Assembly (NCBI GenBank): GCA_030690265.1
Contig: JAUYHA010000155.1
Coordinates: forward strand, 59,270-123,269
DNA: 64,000 nucleotides
Direction of reading: 5' to 3'
DNA from: Dehalococcoidales bacterium
GTDB lineage: Bacteria; Chloroflexota; Dehalococcoidia; Dehalococcoidales; UBA2162
Within the stretch, counting starts at the first letter, position 1; each line of letters begins with the position of its first letter. The notes under the pieces were generated by a model. That model was not told the DNA's origin and did no database searches. It saw nothing but the letters and a program-made list of their open reading frames with translations. Of this stretch, positions 1 through 8,988 are shown piece after piece. The translations under genes and the position numbers were made by a program.

Positions 1-114
1 CAGGTCTGACAGGCCGAGGACACTTTCCTGACTCATCAACCTCAGCATTTCCTCTACCTTATCCAGGTCTTCCTGAACAGATTCATAAATTGTGCTTAGG
101 TTCAAGGTTTTCAT
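1..114 (-). CDS. Polyprenyl diphosphate synthase, N-terminus only (cut by window edge)
   Basis: The first 38 codons of a gene that runs off the left edge. The start ATG at 112-114 follows an AAGGAGA site. The visible peptide (MKTLNLSTIYESVQ, then a DLDKVEEMLRLM helix) resembles the opening helix of trans-prenyl diphosphate synthases, which elongate isoprenoid chains for quinones or lipid carriers. It starts 36 bases after the metG stop on the same strand, so the two are probably cotranscribed. The catalytic DDxxD motifs lie outside the window, so the family call rests on a short N-terminus and context. The coding start itself is well supported. Confidence 0.5.
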   Translation of the reverse strand, partial: MKTLNLSTIYESVQEDLDKVEEMLRLMSQESVLGLSDL

Positions 115-150
115 TCAAGATTCTCCTTATTAGATAATATAATTGCAAAT

Positions 151-1893
151 CTACTTATGGAGAGCATGCCCCAGCCGCCTGCTTTCCTCCTCAGCCAGCT
201 TTTCATCCAGCTTGACAAACAGAGGCTTGGGGAAAAGCAACTTTTGCCCCGGTTCCGGCACGGTTGGTCGCCAGCCATAATCTTCAACCTTACCCTCAAA
301 GCCCAGATATTCATGCACTTTCTGCGAGCTAAAGGGTAAAAAGGGGTAAAGCGCTGTTTTCAGACAAGAAATTACATAAAGAGCCACATAGAGTGAATCG
401 GCGGCTGCCTGCTTATCTTCCTTAATTATTTTCCAGGGCGACTTCCCGTCAAGATACTGATTTGTATCACGAGCAACCATCATAATCTTCAGCAGTGCCT
501 GTTTAAAATTGCATTTGCTAATGAGGTCTCCTGCTTCCAGGAAAAGAAATTCTTTAGCATTTTCGATTATATCAAAGCTGTTTCTATCTACGATATTCCT
601 CATTCCTGTCGTGTCTAAATCTTCGTTGATGTCCAGATATTTACGAATCTCACCGTACCTGCTGTGCTCGGGCACATGCCCATCAAAGTTGCGGTAAGTA
701 AAGGTGAGCACCCGGTTGACCAGATTGCCGTAGGTTGCCACCAGCTCATCGTTGTTGCGGCGAATAAACTCACGCCAGGAAAAATCGGTATCCCCTGTTT
801 CCGGCATATTGATTGACAGCAGGTAACGCAGCGGGTCCGGGTCATAGCGCGAGAGATAGTCAGGCACCCAGACCGCCCAGTTCTGGCTGGTAGAAAGCTT
901 CCTGCCCTCAATGGTCAGAAACTCGTTAGCCGGCACATCATAAGGAAGATTAAGGTCACCATAGCCCATCAGCATCGCCGGCCAGATAAGGGTATGGAAG
1001 GGAATATTGTCTTTGCCGATAAAATAATATCCTTTAGCATATCCCTGCCAGAAAGAGCGCCACTTTTCACTGTCGCCGGTAGACCTTGCCCACTCCTTGC
1101 TTGCCGAGAGGTAGCCGATGACTGCCTCAAACCAGACATAGAGGCGCTTGTTCTCAAAGCCTTCCACGGGTACCGGCACTCCCCAGTTTATATCACGGGT
1201 AATCGCCCTGTCCCTTAATCCTTCCTTCAGATAGCGACGGGTAAGGTTAAGGACATTAGGACGCCACTGGTCTTGCTTTTCCACCCAGGCAGCCAGCCTG
1301 TCCTCAAAGGCACTGAGTTTCAGAAAGAAATGCTCTGAGTCCCTGAACTCGGGAGTGCTGCCACAAATACGACAGTGCGGGTTAATCAGTTCCTCAACAG
1401 TCATCGGTTTGCCGCACTTATCACACTGGTCGCCACGGGCACCCGGGGATTGACAGTAAGGGCAGGTGCCCTCGACATAGCGGTCGGGCAGAAAACGCTG
1501 GCAGTTAGGGCAGAAGGGCTGTGACATGGTAGATTTATAAATATAGCCTCTATCAAGCAGGGTAAGGAAAATATCCTGAGCTACCTCGGCATGATTGGCA
1601 GTGCCGGTAGTAGTAAACAGGTCAAAGGAAATACCCAGCTTCTGCCAGGAATCAAGGAACTGCCGGTAATACTCGCCAACAACTTCGCCCGGTTTTTTCC
1701 CCTCCTGCTCAGCCTTGATTGTTATCGGTGTGCCGTGCTGGTCTGAACCTGATACCATCAATACTTCATTCCCCTTAAGGCGGTGATAGCGGGCAAAGAT
1801 GTCGGCGGGCAGATAGGCTCCGGCGATATGTCCCAGGTGCAGGGGACCGTTAGCATAGGGCCAGGCAACGCCAATAAGAATTTTCTCGCTCAT
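151..1893 (-). CDS. metG: Methionyl-tRNA synthetase
   Basis: Charges tRNA-Met with methionine in the cytoplasm. The Rossmann core opens with the HLGH signature at residues 19-22. Four CxxC pairs between about residues 128 and 177 form the two-knuckle zinc insertion. The second ATP motif is KLSTS near residue 332, a relaxed form of KMSKS also known in other MetRS subgroups. An anticodon-binding helical domain follows. There is no C-terminal EMAP/tRNA-binding domain, so this is the short form at 580 residues. The ATG at 1893 gives the family's normal N-terminus. An in-frame GTG at 1923 would add ten residues. A small zinc protein lies just upstream and a prenyl synthase just downstream, all on one strand. 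Confidence 0.95.
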   Translation of the reverse strand: MSEKILIGVAWPYANGPLHLGHIAGAYLPADIFARYHRLKGNEVLMVSGSDQHGTPITIKAEQEGKKPGEVVGEYYRQFLDSWQKLGISFDLFTTTGTANHAEVAQDIFLTLLDRGYIYKSTMSQPFCPNCQRFLPDRYVEGTCPYCQSPGARGDQCDKCGKPMTVEELINPHCRICGSTPEFRDSEHFFLKLSAFEDRLAAWVEKQDQWRPNVLNLTRRYLKEGLRDRAITRDINWGVPVPVEGFENKRLYVWFEAVIGYLSASKEWARSTGDSEKWRSFWQGYAKGYYFIGKDNIPFHTLIWPAMLMGYGDLNLPYDVPANEFLTIEGRKLSTSQNWAVWVPDYLSRYDPDPLRYLLSINMPETGDTDFSWREFIRRNNDELVATYGNLVNRVLTFTYRNFDGHVPEHSRYGEIRKYLDINEDLDTTGMRNIVDRNSFDIIENAKEFLFLEAGDLISKCNFKQALLKIMMVARDTNQYLDGKSPWKIIKEDKQAAADSLYVALYVISCLKTALYPFLPFSSQKVHEYLGFEGKVEDYGWRPTVPEPGQKLLFPKPLFVKLDEKLAEEESRRLGHALHK

Positions 1894-1934
1894 TTTACTC
1901 AATACTTTACCATTACCGGTCACCAGGAGCTAAA

Positions 1935-2147
1935 TCACCGGAAGGTGAGTATCCGTTCCTTTTTTTCTTCCTGATATGAAGCATAGCCCTTTTGCAGGGC
2001 GCATTCAACACAGTAGTGGACTGTCTTCCCCTCTTCCACCTCAACCCCATCCTCCTCATCAATAGCCAGATAACGCCCGGCGTGAGGTATCTGGCGATGG
2101 CAGCTATCACACTGGATTTCCCCTAAAGAAATACATCCACGACGCAT
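1935..2147 (-). CDS. Small CxxC protein, function unknown
   Basis: A 70-residue protein with two Cys pairs (CDSC near residue 14, CVEC near residue 46), so probably a single zinc site. The rest is acidic and then basic, with no membrane segment. The ATG at 2147 sits seven bases behind a clean AGGAGG, which supports a real gene. It ends just ahead of metG on the same strand, and rsmI lies upstream, so it is probably part of an rsmI-metG transcript. I do not recognise a named family. A zinc-bound adaptor or a small RNA- or protein-binding factor would both fit. Confidence 0.7.
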   Translation of the reverse strand: MRRGCISLGEIQCDSCHRQIPHAGRYLAIDEEDGVEVEEGKTVHYCVECALQKGYASYQEEKKERILTFR

Positions 2148-2182
2148 TTTTTCAGCCTCCTAACTTTTTTGTAACCCGAGCC

Positions 2183-2992
2183 TTAATTAAGCCAGGCACG
2201 GTAAAGCTCTTTCCTTGATAGACCTGTTTCTCCAGCCACTTTAGCTATGGCTTCTTTAGCAGTTACTCCAGCCAGGCGCATCTGGTTCAACTCTTGTTCT
2301 ATAGCTTCTGTCAATGGCGCTTTATTCACCCCGGTATTACCTTCAATGACCAGGGTAAACTCGCCCCTGGGTTGGGTAAAATGCTCTATCGCCTGGCTTA
2401 TTTTTCCCCGAAAGACCTCTTCGTGAATCTTAGTTAGCTCACGGCAGACAGCTATTCTTCTGTCACCGAGACTGACAAGCATATCTTTCAAAGTAGCCGG
2501 GAGACGGTGGGGAGCTTCCAGGATAATAATAGTACCGGGACGGTCAGCTACAGATTCTAGAATCTTACGCCGGCTGCCCGCCTTCCGGGGAAGAAAACCC
2601 AGATAGGTGAACCTGTCCGTAGGTAGCCCGGAGATAGTAAGTGCGGCAATAACCGCCGAAGGTCCGGGAACGGGAACAACCAGTATCTCCCTCCGGACAG
2701 CCGCCGTAATCAGCTCATAGCCAGGGTCAGACATGCCCGGTGTTCCGGCTTCGGAAACAAGGGCAACATCACCCTCTTCAAGATAATTCAGGATGTAGTC
2801 CAGCTTGGTCAACTTATTATGTTCGTGGTAACTGGTCATCAGCGTCTTAATATCATAGGCGGCAAGAAGCCGTTTCGTTTTACGGGTATCCTCGGCAGCA
2901 ATGAGCCCCACTTCGCGCAGGACACGGAGAGCACGCAGCGAAACATCCTCCAGATTGCCAATAGGGGTAGCCACAACATAGAGGGTAGGCAT
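2183..2992 (-). CDS. rsmI: 16S rRNA (cytidine-1402 2'-O)-methyltransferase
   Basis: Methylates the ribose of C1402 in the decoding centre of 16S rRNA using S-adenosylmethionine. The N-terminus (LYVVATPIGNLEDVSLRA) and the internal VSEAGTPGMSDPG and PVPGPSAVIAAL motifs are diagnostic of the tetrapyrrole-methylase fold in RsmI. Length is about 269 residues, near normal. An upstream GTG at 3106 would add 38 residues, but that stretch holds a repeat remnant and a near-consensus promoter, so the ATG at 2992 is preferred. The gene heads the leftward group rsmI, small zinc protein, metG, prenyl synthase. Confidence 0.94.
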   Translation of the reverse strand: MPTLYVVATPIGNLEDVSLRALRVLREVGLIAAEDTRKTKRLLAAYDIKTLMTSYHEHNKLTKLDYILNYLEEGDVALVSEAGTPGMSDPGYELITAAVRREILVVPVPGPSAVIAALTISGLPTDRFTYLGFLPRKAGSRRKILESVADRPGTIIILEAPHRLPATLKDMLVSLGDRRIAVCRELTKIHEEVFRGKISQAIEHFTQPRGEFTLVIEGNTGVNKAPLTEAIEQELNQMRLAGVTAKEAIAKVAGETGLSRKELYRAWLN

Positions 2993-3053
2993 TACCTTAT
3001 CTTGCCTTAATCTCAAGCCCGGTGTAAATTCTTTCCCGGATAAACCCTCCAAC

Positions 3054-3083
3054 ATTATAACTTCCCCACCCCCCGTTTGTCTA
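3054..3083 (-). promoter_or_regulatory. Sigma-70-type promoter for rsmI group
   Basis: On the minus strand, TAGACA (3078-3083), an 18-base spacer and a perfect TATAAT (3054-3059). The predicted transcript start is about 50 bases before the ATG at 2992. The element lies inside the longest rsmI reading frame, which argues against the upstream GTG start. Confidence 0.55.
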
Positions 3084-3097
3084 CTTAAGTGGAAAGA

Positions 3098-3130
3098 GAT
3101 TGCCACGGGCTAAAGCCCTCGCAATGACAG
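3098..3130. repeat. Remnant of the cattgcgag palindromic repeat
   Basis: Contains the hairpin GGGCTaaAGCCC followed by ctcgcaatgac. This matches the end of the larger repeats at 11158, 21151 and 63774. Only one end is present, so it is a degraded or partial copy between divergent genes. Confidence 0.5.
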
Positions 3131-3161
3131 AATAGTTGCTAAACAATCTAAACTGACGGAG

Positions 3162-3191
3162 TTGCGGAGGCAGAGTAAAGGGTGGTATAAA
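3162..3191 (+). promoter_or_regulatory. Candidate promoter for CoA transferase
   Basis: TTGCGG (3162-3167), an 18-base spacer and TATAAA (3186-3191), about 60 bases ahead of the ATG at 3251. The -35 is a 4/6 match and the -10 a 5/6 match. Confidence 0.4.
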
Positions 3192-3250
3192 TATATCTGG
3201 CAGACTGCTCATTGCTGAAGGAGACCTCGAAGATAAAAGAAGTTACCGGT

Positions 3251-5689
3251 ATGCTCAGCCCCTATCGGGTTTTAGACCTAACCGACGAGAAAGGGCTTTT
3301 TTGCGGCAAGCTCCTTGCTGACCTGGGTGCCGATGTTATCAAGGTGGAAAAACCCGGGGGCGACCCGGCCAGAAAGATAGGACCCTTCTATCATGACGAG
3401 GCTGACCCGGAAAAGAGCCTTTTCTGGTTTGCCTTCAATACCAACAAGAGAGGCATCACACTGGATATTGAAACCACCGAGGGGCAAGAGCTCTTCAGGA
3501 GACTGGTCAAAACGGCTGATTTCGTCATCGAGTCCTTTCCACCGGGATACATGGACAAACTTGGTCTGAGCTACCCGTCTCTTGAGAAAACAAATCCCGG
3601 GATAATCCTGGTTTCTATCACCCCTTTCGGTCAGACGGGACCCTACAAGGATTATAAGACCTCCGACCTCATTGCCTGGGCAATGGGTGGTCATATGTAT
3701 CCCTATGGCGATGCCGACCGCCCCCCGCTCCACGTCAGCCACCACTCCCAGGCTTATCTTCACGCTGCCCTCCAGGCGGCAGGGGGAGCACTGATTGCCC
3801 TCCGCCACCGGCAGCAGACCGGGGAAGGGCAGCAGGTGGATGTCTCCATCCAGGAAGCGGTGGTCCGCAGCGGTGATACCGGCACACTCAACTGGGATAT
3901 GAGGAAGGTTATCAGCCGGCGGGGAGGAGGAGGCTGGCTACGCCTGCAGAGCCAGAGACGGATATGGACCTGTAAAGACGGCTATGTCCTTTTCTTCTAC
4001 CACGGTGGGGCGCAGGCAAACCGCCACAACCTGCCTTTCATACACTGGATGGATGAGGAAGGAATGGCGGATGAGTTTCTAAAAGGAATCGACTGGGATA
4101 CCTTTAACTTTGCTATGGCAAGCCAGGATATGCTGGAGCGCATAGCTGCTCCGACGGGTAAATTTCTTATGAACCACACCAAAGCCGAGCTTCTGGAAGA
4201 GGCGGTGAAGCGCCGTTTTATGCTTTACCCGGTATCCAGCACCAGAGATATCATGGAGAGCGTCCAGCTTGCTGCCCGGGACTTCTGGGTGAAGATTGAA
4301 CACCCCGAATTGAAAACAACGATAACCTACCCCGGTGCTTTCGCCAAAGCTTCAGGAGCACCTCCCCGTATCCGGCGGCGGGCACCTCTTATCGGCGAGC
4401 ACAATCGGGAGATTTATGAACATGAGCTGGCTCTTTCCGGAGAGGAACAGGAATTAAGTCAAGCCGAGGTGGGGAAGCCGGAGAAAAAACCGCTTGAGGG
4501 AATAAAGGTTCTCGATTTCGGCACCCAGGCAGTAGGCCCGATAACCGGCAAAATCCTTGCCGAGTTCGGTGCCGAGGTGATTAAGATAGAGGGCAGGACC
4601 CGCTTTGATTTCTGGCGGGGGCGCCCTCCTTTCAAAGACGACATTCCCGGGTTAAATCGCAGCGGTAATTTTAACCAGGATAACACGGGCAAGCTCAGCG
4701 TCGCCCTTAATCTCGCCCAGCCCGGCGGGGTGGAGATAGTCAAAAAGCTGGCTGCCCGGGCGGATGTGGTGGTGGAAAACTTCGCCGGGGGAGTAATGGA
4801 CAGGATGGGACTGGGCTACGGGGAACTGAAGAAGGTGAAGCCGGATATTATCATGCTCAGCGCTTCAATGCAGGGGCAAACGGGACCCCACGCCAGGCAC
4901 GCCGGGATGGGCGTCCACCTGATTGCCCTGGCCGGTTTCAGCTATATTGCTGGATGGTCCGACCGGGAGCCTCTGGAGTTCGGCGCCTATACCGATTATC
5001 TTATCCCCTACTTTAATGCCCTGGCTATCCTGGCGGCTCTCGACCACAGGAAGCGTACCGGAGAGGGACAGTTTATCGATGTCTCCCACTATGAAGCCAG
5101 CCTCCACTGCCTCGCCCCCCTTATTCTGGATTATGGGGTAAACCGGCGGGTAGCGATGAGAATGGGCAATCGCTTATCTTACGCCGCCCCCCACGGCGCC
5201 TACCCCTGCCGCGGCGAAGACCGCTGGTGCGTTATTGCCGTCTTTACCGATGAGGAGTGGCGGAGCTTCAGCCGAGTCATCGGTAATCCTGCCTGGACAC
5301 AGGAGGCGAAGTTCGGCACTCTTCAGGGCAGGAAGGAAAACGAGGATGAACTGGATAAACTGGTCGGGGAATGGACAATCAACCATTCGGCAGAAGAGGT
5401 AATGACTCTGATACAGGCGGCGGGGGTGGCTGCCGGGGTGGTAGCCACCGGGGAAGACCTGCTGGAGTATGACCCCCAGCTAAAGCACCGACGCTTCTTC
5501 CGGGAGCTTGACCATCCCGAAGTAGGCAAATACCGCGTTTCCCGTCAAGCCTTTGTCCTCTCCAGGTGCCCCGGTGAACTGCGTCCCGCCCCTCTACTGG
5601 GAGAGCACAACGAGCCTGTCCTGAAGAAGCTCCTCGGCATGTCGGATGCCGAGCTCGCCGAGCTGGTAATAGCCGGAGTTATTGAATAA
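3251..5689 (+). CDS. Tandem-duplicated CaiB/BaiF (family III) CoA transferase
   Basis: Family III CoA transferases move CoA between acyl thioesters and free acids through an aspartyl-CoA intermediate. This protein of about 812 residues carries two complete copies. The first runs roughly 1-405, from PYRVLDLTDEKG through LLADLGADVIKVEKPGGDP. The second runs roughly 420-812, from IKVLDFGTQAVGP through LAEFGAEVIKIEG. Each copy has the VENFAGGVMDRMGLGY/VIESFPPGYMDKLGLSY segment and a GQxTGP motif. Normal members are about 400 residues and dimerise as interlocked rings, so the fusion may be a pseudo-dimer in one chain. ATG 3251 gives the usual family N-terminus. A TTG at 3212 is in frame. The substrate cannot be read from sequence. 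Confidence 0.9.
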   Translation: MLSPYRVLDLTDEKGLFCGKLLADLGADVIKVEKPGGDPARKIGPFYHDEADPEKSLFWFAFNTNKRGITLDIETTEGQELFRRLVKTADFVIESFPPGYMDKLGLSYPSLEKTNPGIILVSITPFGQTGPYKDYKTSDLIAWAMGGHMYPYGDADRPPLHVSHHSQAYLHAALQAAGGALIALRHRQQTGEGQQVDVSIQEAVVRSGDTGTLNWDMRKVISRRGGGGWLRLQSQRRIWTCKDGYVLFFYHGGAQANRHNLPFIHWMDEEGMADEFLKGIDWDTFNFAMASQDMLERIAAPTGKFLMNHTKAELLEEAVKRRFMLYPVSSTRDIMESVQLAARDFWVKIEHPELKTTITYPGAFAKASGAPPRIRRRAPLIGEHNREIYEHELALSGEEQELSQAEVGKPEKKPLEGIKVLDFGTQAVGPITGKILAEFGAEVIKIEGRTRFDFWRGRPPFKDDIPGLNRSGNFNQDNTGKLSVALNLAQPGGVEIVKKLAARADVVVENFAGGVMDRMGLGYGELKKVKPDIIMLSASMQGQTGPHARHAGMGVHLIALAGFSYIAGWSDREPLEFGAYTDYLIPYFNALAILAALDHRKRTGEGQFIDVSHYEASLHCLAPLILDYGVNRRVAMRMGNRLSYAAPHGAYPCRGEDRWCVIAVFTDEEWRSFSRVIGNPAWTQEAKFGTLQGRKENEDELDKLVGEWTINHSAEEVMTLIQAAGVAAGVVATGEDLLEYDPQLKHRRFFRELDHPEVGKYRVSRQAFVLSRCPGELRPAPLLGEHNEPVLKKLLGMSDAELAELVIAGVIE

Positions 5690-5730
5690 CCCGAAAACTT
5701 AAATAGTAACAACAGCTATGGCCGGTTTTC

Positions 5731-5760
5731 TTGACTAACATTATTAGAAAAAGCTAAAAT
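5731..5760 (+). promoter_or_regulatory. Promoter for radical SAM gene
   Basis: TTGACT (5731-5736), an 18-base AT-rich spacer and TAAAAT (5755-5760), 72 bases ahead of the ATG at 5833. Both boxes match the sigma-70 consensus at 5/6. Confidence 0.55.
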
Positions 5761-5832
5761 GATACTTTACGGATTTGCACTATTCCCGGAATAACTGGCA
5801 GTAAAAGACTTATTTCTATTCAGGAGGAAAGG

Positions 5833-6870
5833 ATGCAAGTTAGAAATGACCCCTGGCTGAGGTCAGCCGAACAGCGGGCAAAGTCAGGTCTGCGGAATAT
5901 CGTCTGGTTCCCAACCTCCAGATGTAACCTGTCCTGCATTCACTGCTGCGCCGCCAGATTTCTGGACAAGGGAGAGCTCGACGAAAACGGAGCCACCCGG
6001 ATGTTCCGGGAAGCGGCAGAAGCGGGGACAAAGCACATCGTCTTTTGCGGCGGGGAACCTCTCCTGCGCCAGGATGCCCTGGACCTGGTCCGGCTGGCTG
6101 ACGAACTGGGGATAAGGTGCACTATAGCCAGCAACGGCTCGACATATACCGAAGAGGCGCTGACCGAACTGGCTAAATGTAATGCTTCCACCATAGTCAG
6201 CATCGATGGTGCCAACCGGGAAACCCACGAGAAAATCAGGGGCAAAGGCAGCTGGGACTTTGTTCTCAAGGCAGTGGAAAGAATGCGCCGGGTCGGCAAT
6301 CGCATCTTCGTGGAAATGGCGGTAAACAAAATCAATTACCGGGAAGTGGCAGATTACCTCGCCATGGTCCAGGACTGGGGAGCTACCCGGGCCTGCCTCA
6401 AACCGGTCATCCCCACCGGAAGAGCTACAACGGAAATGCTTCTTGACCCGAAAGAAATGCTGGGTGTCATCCAGACCGCCGATAAAGTCACCGAAAGACT
6501 CCAGTTGCCGACATCCCTGCAGTGCGTGCCTTTCGCCAAACTGATTACCCGGTCCCGCTACCTCATTTCCCAATCCTGCCGAGCCGAACAGGACGAAATG
6601 AGCATTACCCCCACCGGAGACGCCGTCCTGTGCCACATGCTTGATATTGCCGTGGCCAATATCTGTGAAAACGGACTGGGCCCCGCCTGGGAAAAACAAA
6701 ATGCCGCCCCCCTGATGCAAACTCTGCAGGACCCGGCACAGGCTTCCCTCTGCCCCGATTGCTCGCTTAATGAAGAATGCCGGGGAGGCTGCTATGCCCG
6801 GGGCTACTTCCTCAAGGGAGATTTCCAGGTTCCCGACCCCCTCTGCCCGCGAGTGGCTGGAATCTGTTAA
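5833..6870 (+). CDS. Radical SAM/SPASM-domain protein
   Basis: Cys31, Cys35 and Cys38 form the CxxxCxxC motif that binds the SAM-cleaving 4Fe-4S cluster. GGEP near residue 74 is the SAM-binding loop. The C-terminal part has the Cys-rich pattern of a SPASM/twitch extension (CPDCSLNEECRGGC, later DPLC and a final Cys), expected to hold auxiliary clusters. SPASM enzymes commonly modify peptides or take part in cofactor or heme maturation. No precursor peptide gene is visible next to it. It starts at an ATG behind AGGAGG, has its own promoter and ends at a strong terminator, so it appears monocistronic. Confidence 0.88.
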   Translation: MQVRNDPWLRSAEQRAKSGLRNIVWFPTSRCNLSCIHCCAARFLDKGELDENGATRMFREAAEAGTKHIVFCGGEPLLRQDALDLVRLADELGIRCTIASNGSTYTEEALTELAKCNASTIVSIDGANRETHEKIRGKGSWDFVLKAVERMRRVGNRIFVEMAVNKINYREVADYLAMVQDWGATRACLKPVIPTGRATTEMLLDPKEMLGVIQTADKVTERLQLPTSLQCVPFAKLITRSRYLISQSCRAEQDEMSITPTGDAVLCHMLDIAVANICENGLGPAWEKQNAAPLMQTLQDPAQASLCPDCSLNEECRGGCYARGYFLKGDFQVPDPLCPRVAGIC

Positions 6871-6894
6871 GAAGATTTAAGTATTTAAATAATT

Positions 6895-6930
6895 AGGGGG
6901 GGTGATGAATACTCATCACCCCCCCTTCTT
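6895..6930. terminator. Strong intrinsic terminator between convergent genes
   Basis: A 14-bp stem with seven consecutive G:C pairs (arms 6895-6908 and 6913-6926) and a four-base loop, followed on the plus strand by a T-rich run. It separates the radical SAM gene from the convergent solute-binding lipoprotein gene and probably serves mainly the plus strand. Confidence 0.85.
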
Positions 6931-6961
6931 TTATCGCTATGCCACAACCCAGGGCAAACCC

Positions 6962-8806
6962 CTAATGCCCCATAGTCTGTTTCAGTTGCTGGTCAATCCA
7001 GATGTAGGGAACATAGCTATAGTCGGCAAGTTTCGTTGCCCGGGTAACTCCGCCGTAACCCTTCAGCCAGGGCTGCCAGCCAACATAGAAGTAGGCTGTG
7101 GGCAGGTATACCGAAAAAGCCTGCTCGGTGATATATTCGCTTAAACCGGGCCGCGTTGCTGTTGGCTCACGCCAGATTTTGCTCAGCGCCTCCCGGTCAA
7201 AGTAGCTCGCCCTAATCTGCTCGAGCGACTCATCTATCTCTTCGTCGGAAACGATGCTGTAGTTTCTGCCGCCTCCGGTGGCCAGGGTGGCTAGAGTAAA
7301 CGGGTTTTCGCCGGTGGCTTCGTAGATAATCATTTGTGTATAGAGCTGACCCATTCGTGCTCCGGTGAAGGCACCACCTTCTTTAACATCAATTTTCAGG
7401 TCAACGCCTATCTTTGCCCAGTAGTCTTTAACTATAGCCAGCAGGTCCTGCCGCTCCAGGTCATTATCGGTAATTACCGTGGTCTCAAAACCGTCGGGAT
7501 AGCCAGCCTCAGTCAGAAGCTGTTTTGCCTTGTCCGGATGATATTCATAAAGCTCCTGGACTGACTTCGGCATTTCCTCAAGCGGCACATAAATATGGGC
7601 CAGCTCCGGTAAAGGAGCAATCGGGAAAGCGAAGAGTGCCGCATTGCCCCCGTAGTATTCGTTCAGTATTTCTCCCTGGTCTACAGCCAGCATTAATGCC
7701 TGCCTCACCTTGATGTCATTAAAAGGCCCGGTATCATTCCTCATATGGACAGCCATACCCGGCCCGGTAGTCCAGGACCACTCTATCTCAGGATTGGTTT
7801 TCAGAAAATCTTCTCGGTCTTCCCACTTCAGGTCGCGCAGGCTATCAATGTCACCAGTGCGCAGGGCTGAAAGACGGGTTGATTTATCGGGAATGATAAG
7901 GAATTTAAGGGTGTCCGGATATGGTAGCTGGTTCTCCGGGAAGAAGGGGTCTTTTCTCCAGTAGTCAGGGTTCCTCCGGTAGGTTATAGAGGTATCCGGA
8001 ACATAGTCTTCTATGGTATACGGCCCGGTGCCAATGATTTTCTGCCAGTCAGTAGCGGTAAGAAAGCTCTCAAACTCCCCGTTAAACAATTCGGGGGCAA
8101 CTACATGGAACATGCCGGCGGCAAGGACATCGGCAACCGCTCCTGCCATCCCCGGTTTGTATTTTAGATAAACAGTCCAGCTATCATCGGGGGAGATATA
8201 TATTGAATTTTCCACATTATTTTCATCGGCTAAATAGCTGGAATAAGCAACAGCGTAATAGCCGATTTTCCAGATGCGCCTCAGACTGTAGACAACATCT
8301 TCCGGGGTAAGCTCCCTGCCGTTTAGCGGCGGTATGTTCTGCCAGTGAATACCTTTACGGACGTGCAAAGCGAAGATGTCAGGTTCCACCAGCTCCCAGC
8401 TTTCCACCACCAGGCCGGCTGTCACCTCAGCCACGGGTGAGGAATTTTGAGGGTCCCACTCCTCGCTGCCGACCGGCCCCCTCAGCCAGTCACGGGTCAT
8501 TATTGTCTCCTGGACAGGATTACTTATCCAGTTCAGAACACCAAAGCCAGCCTTGATTCCCCTGATATCATCAAACTGGCTTGGCGACCCATCTACAGCT
8601 ACGGTATAGGTCCCGCCGTACTGAGGCTTTTCTAACTGTTTTTCCACCACCGTCCCATCCAGCCTCGTCCCTGTCCATTTGATAGTCTCTCCCTTTTCCA
8701 CCTCCCCTTCCGCCGGACTGCAAGAAACAACGAGCAACAGAGCCGCCATTAAACAACTCGTCACCAGCCCCATTTTTATCCCCCTACCTCTTAGATAGAA
8801 AACCAT
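6962..8806 (-). CDS. ABC-type peptide/solute-binding lipoprotein (SBP family 5)
   Basis: An extracytoplasmic binding protein of the oligopeptide/nickel type, about 614 residues. A signal peptide (GLVTSCLMAALLL) is followed by a lipobox with Cys29 (VVSC), so it is predicted to be lipid-anchored. The mature domain has family-5 features: GGTYTVAVDG, an HVRKGIHWQNIPP segment, EDVVYSLRRI, and IGTGPYTIEDYVPD. The ATG at 8806 is behind GGAGG. A longer reading frame to 8938 would place the signal peptide internally and is rejected. No permease or ATPase genes are adjacent, so the transporter partner is elsewhere or this is an orphan receptor. Confidence 0.9.
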   Translation of the reverse strand: MVFYLRGRGIKMGLVTSCLMAALLLVVSCSPAEGEVEKGETIKWTGTRLDGTVVEKQLEKPQYGGTYTVAVDGSPSQFDDIRGIKAGFGVLNWISNPVQETIMTRDWLRGPVGSEEWDPQNSSPVAEVTAGLVVESWELVEPDIFALHVRKGIHWQNIPPLNGRELTPEDVVYSLRRIWKIGYYAVAYSSYLADENNVENSIYISPDDSWTVYLKYKPGMAGAVADVLAAGMFHVVAPELFNGEFESFLTATDWQKIIGTGPYTIEDYVPDTSITYRRNPDYWRKDPFFPENQLPYPDTLKFLIIPDKSTRLSALRTGDIDSLRDLKWEDREDFLKTNPEIEWSWTTGPGMAVHMRNDTGPFNDIKVRQALMLAVDQGEILNEYYGGNAALFAFPIAPLPELAHIYVPLEEMPKSVQELYEYHPDKAKQLLTEAGYPDGFETTVITDNDLERQDLLAIVKDYWAKIGVDLKIDVKEGGAFTGARMGQLYTQMIIYEATGENPFTLATLATGGGRNYSIVSDEEIDESLEQIRASYFDREALSKIWREPTATRPGLSEYITEQAFSVYLPTAYFYVGWQPWLKGYGGVTRATKLADYSYVPYIWIDQQLKQTMGH

Positions 8807-8988
8807 ACTGCCCTCCTTCCCAAACTTGTAACTAATTTTAAATAATAACTTGATATAAGGTACCTTTACCTCCCAAATGAGCCCAGGCGTCCGTGGCAGT
8901 TCGGTTATGTCTTCTATCCCACTCTCTCCGGTAAACACTTCACCAACCTCCCAGTTTTAACGCTTAAGCACTGCCTCCGCCTTGTCAA

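Noticed and set aside
3107..3250. Upstream extension of rsmI or the CoA transferase into the divergent gap
   Set aside because: The region contains a repeat remnant and two promoter-like elements, and the family N-termini match the inner start codons.
5884..6720. 278-residue frame antisense to the radical SAM gene
   Set aside because: No ribosome site or recognisable motif. It mirrors a strongly coding, motif-rich gene on the other strand.
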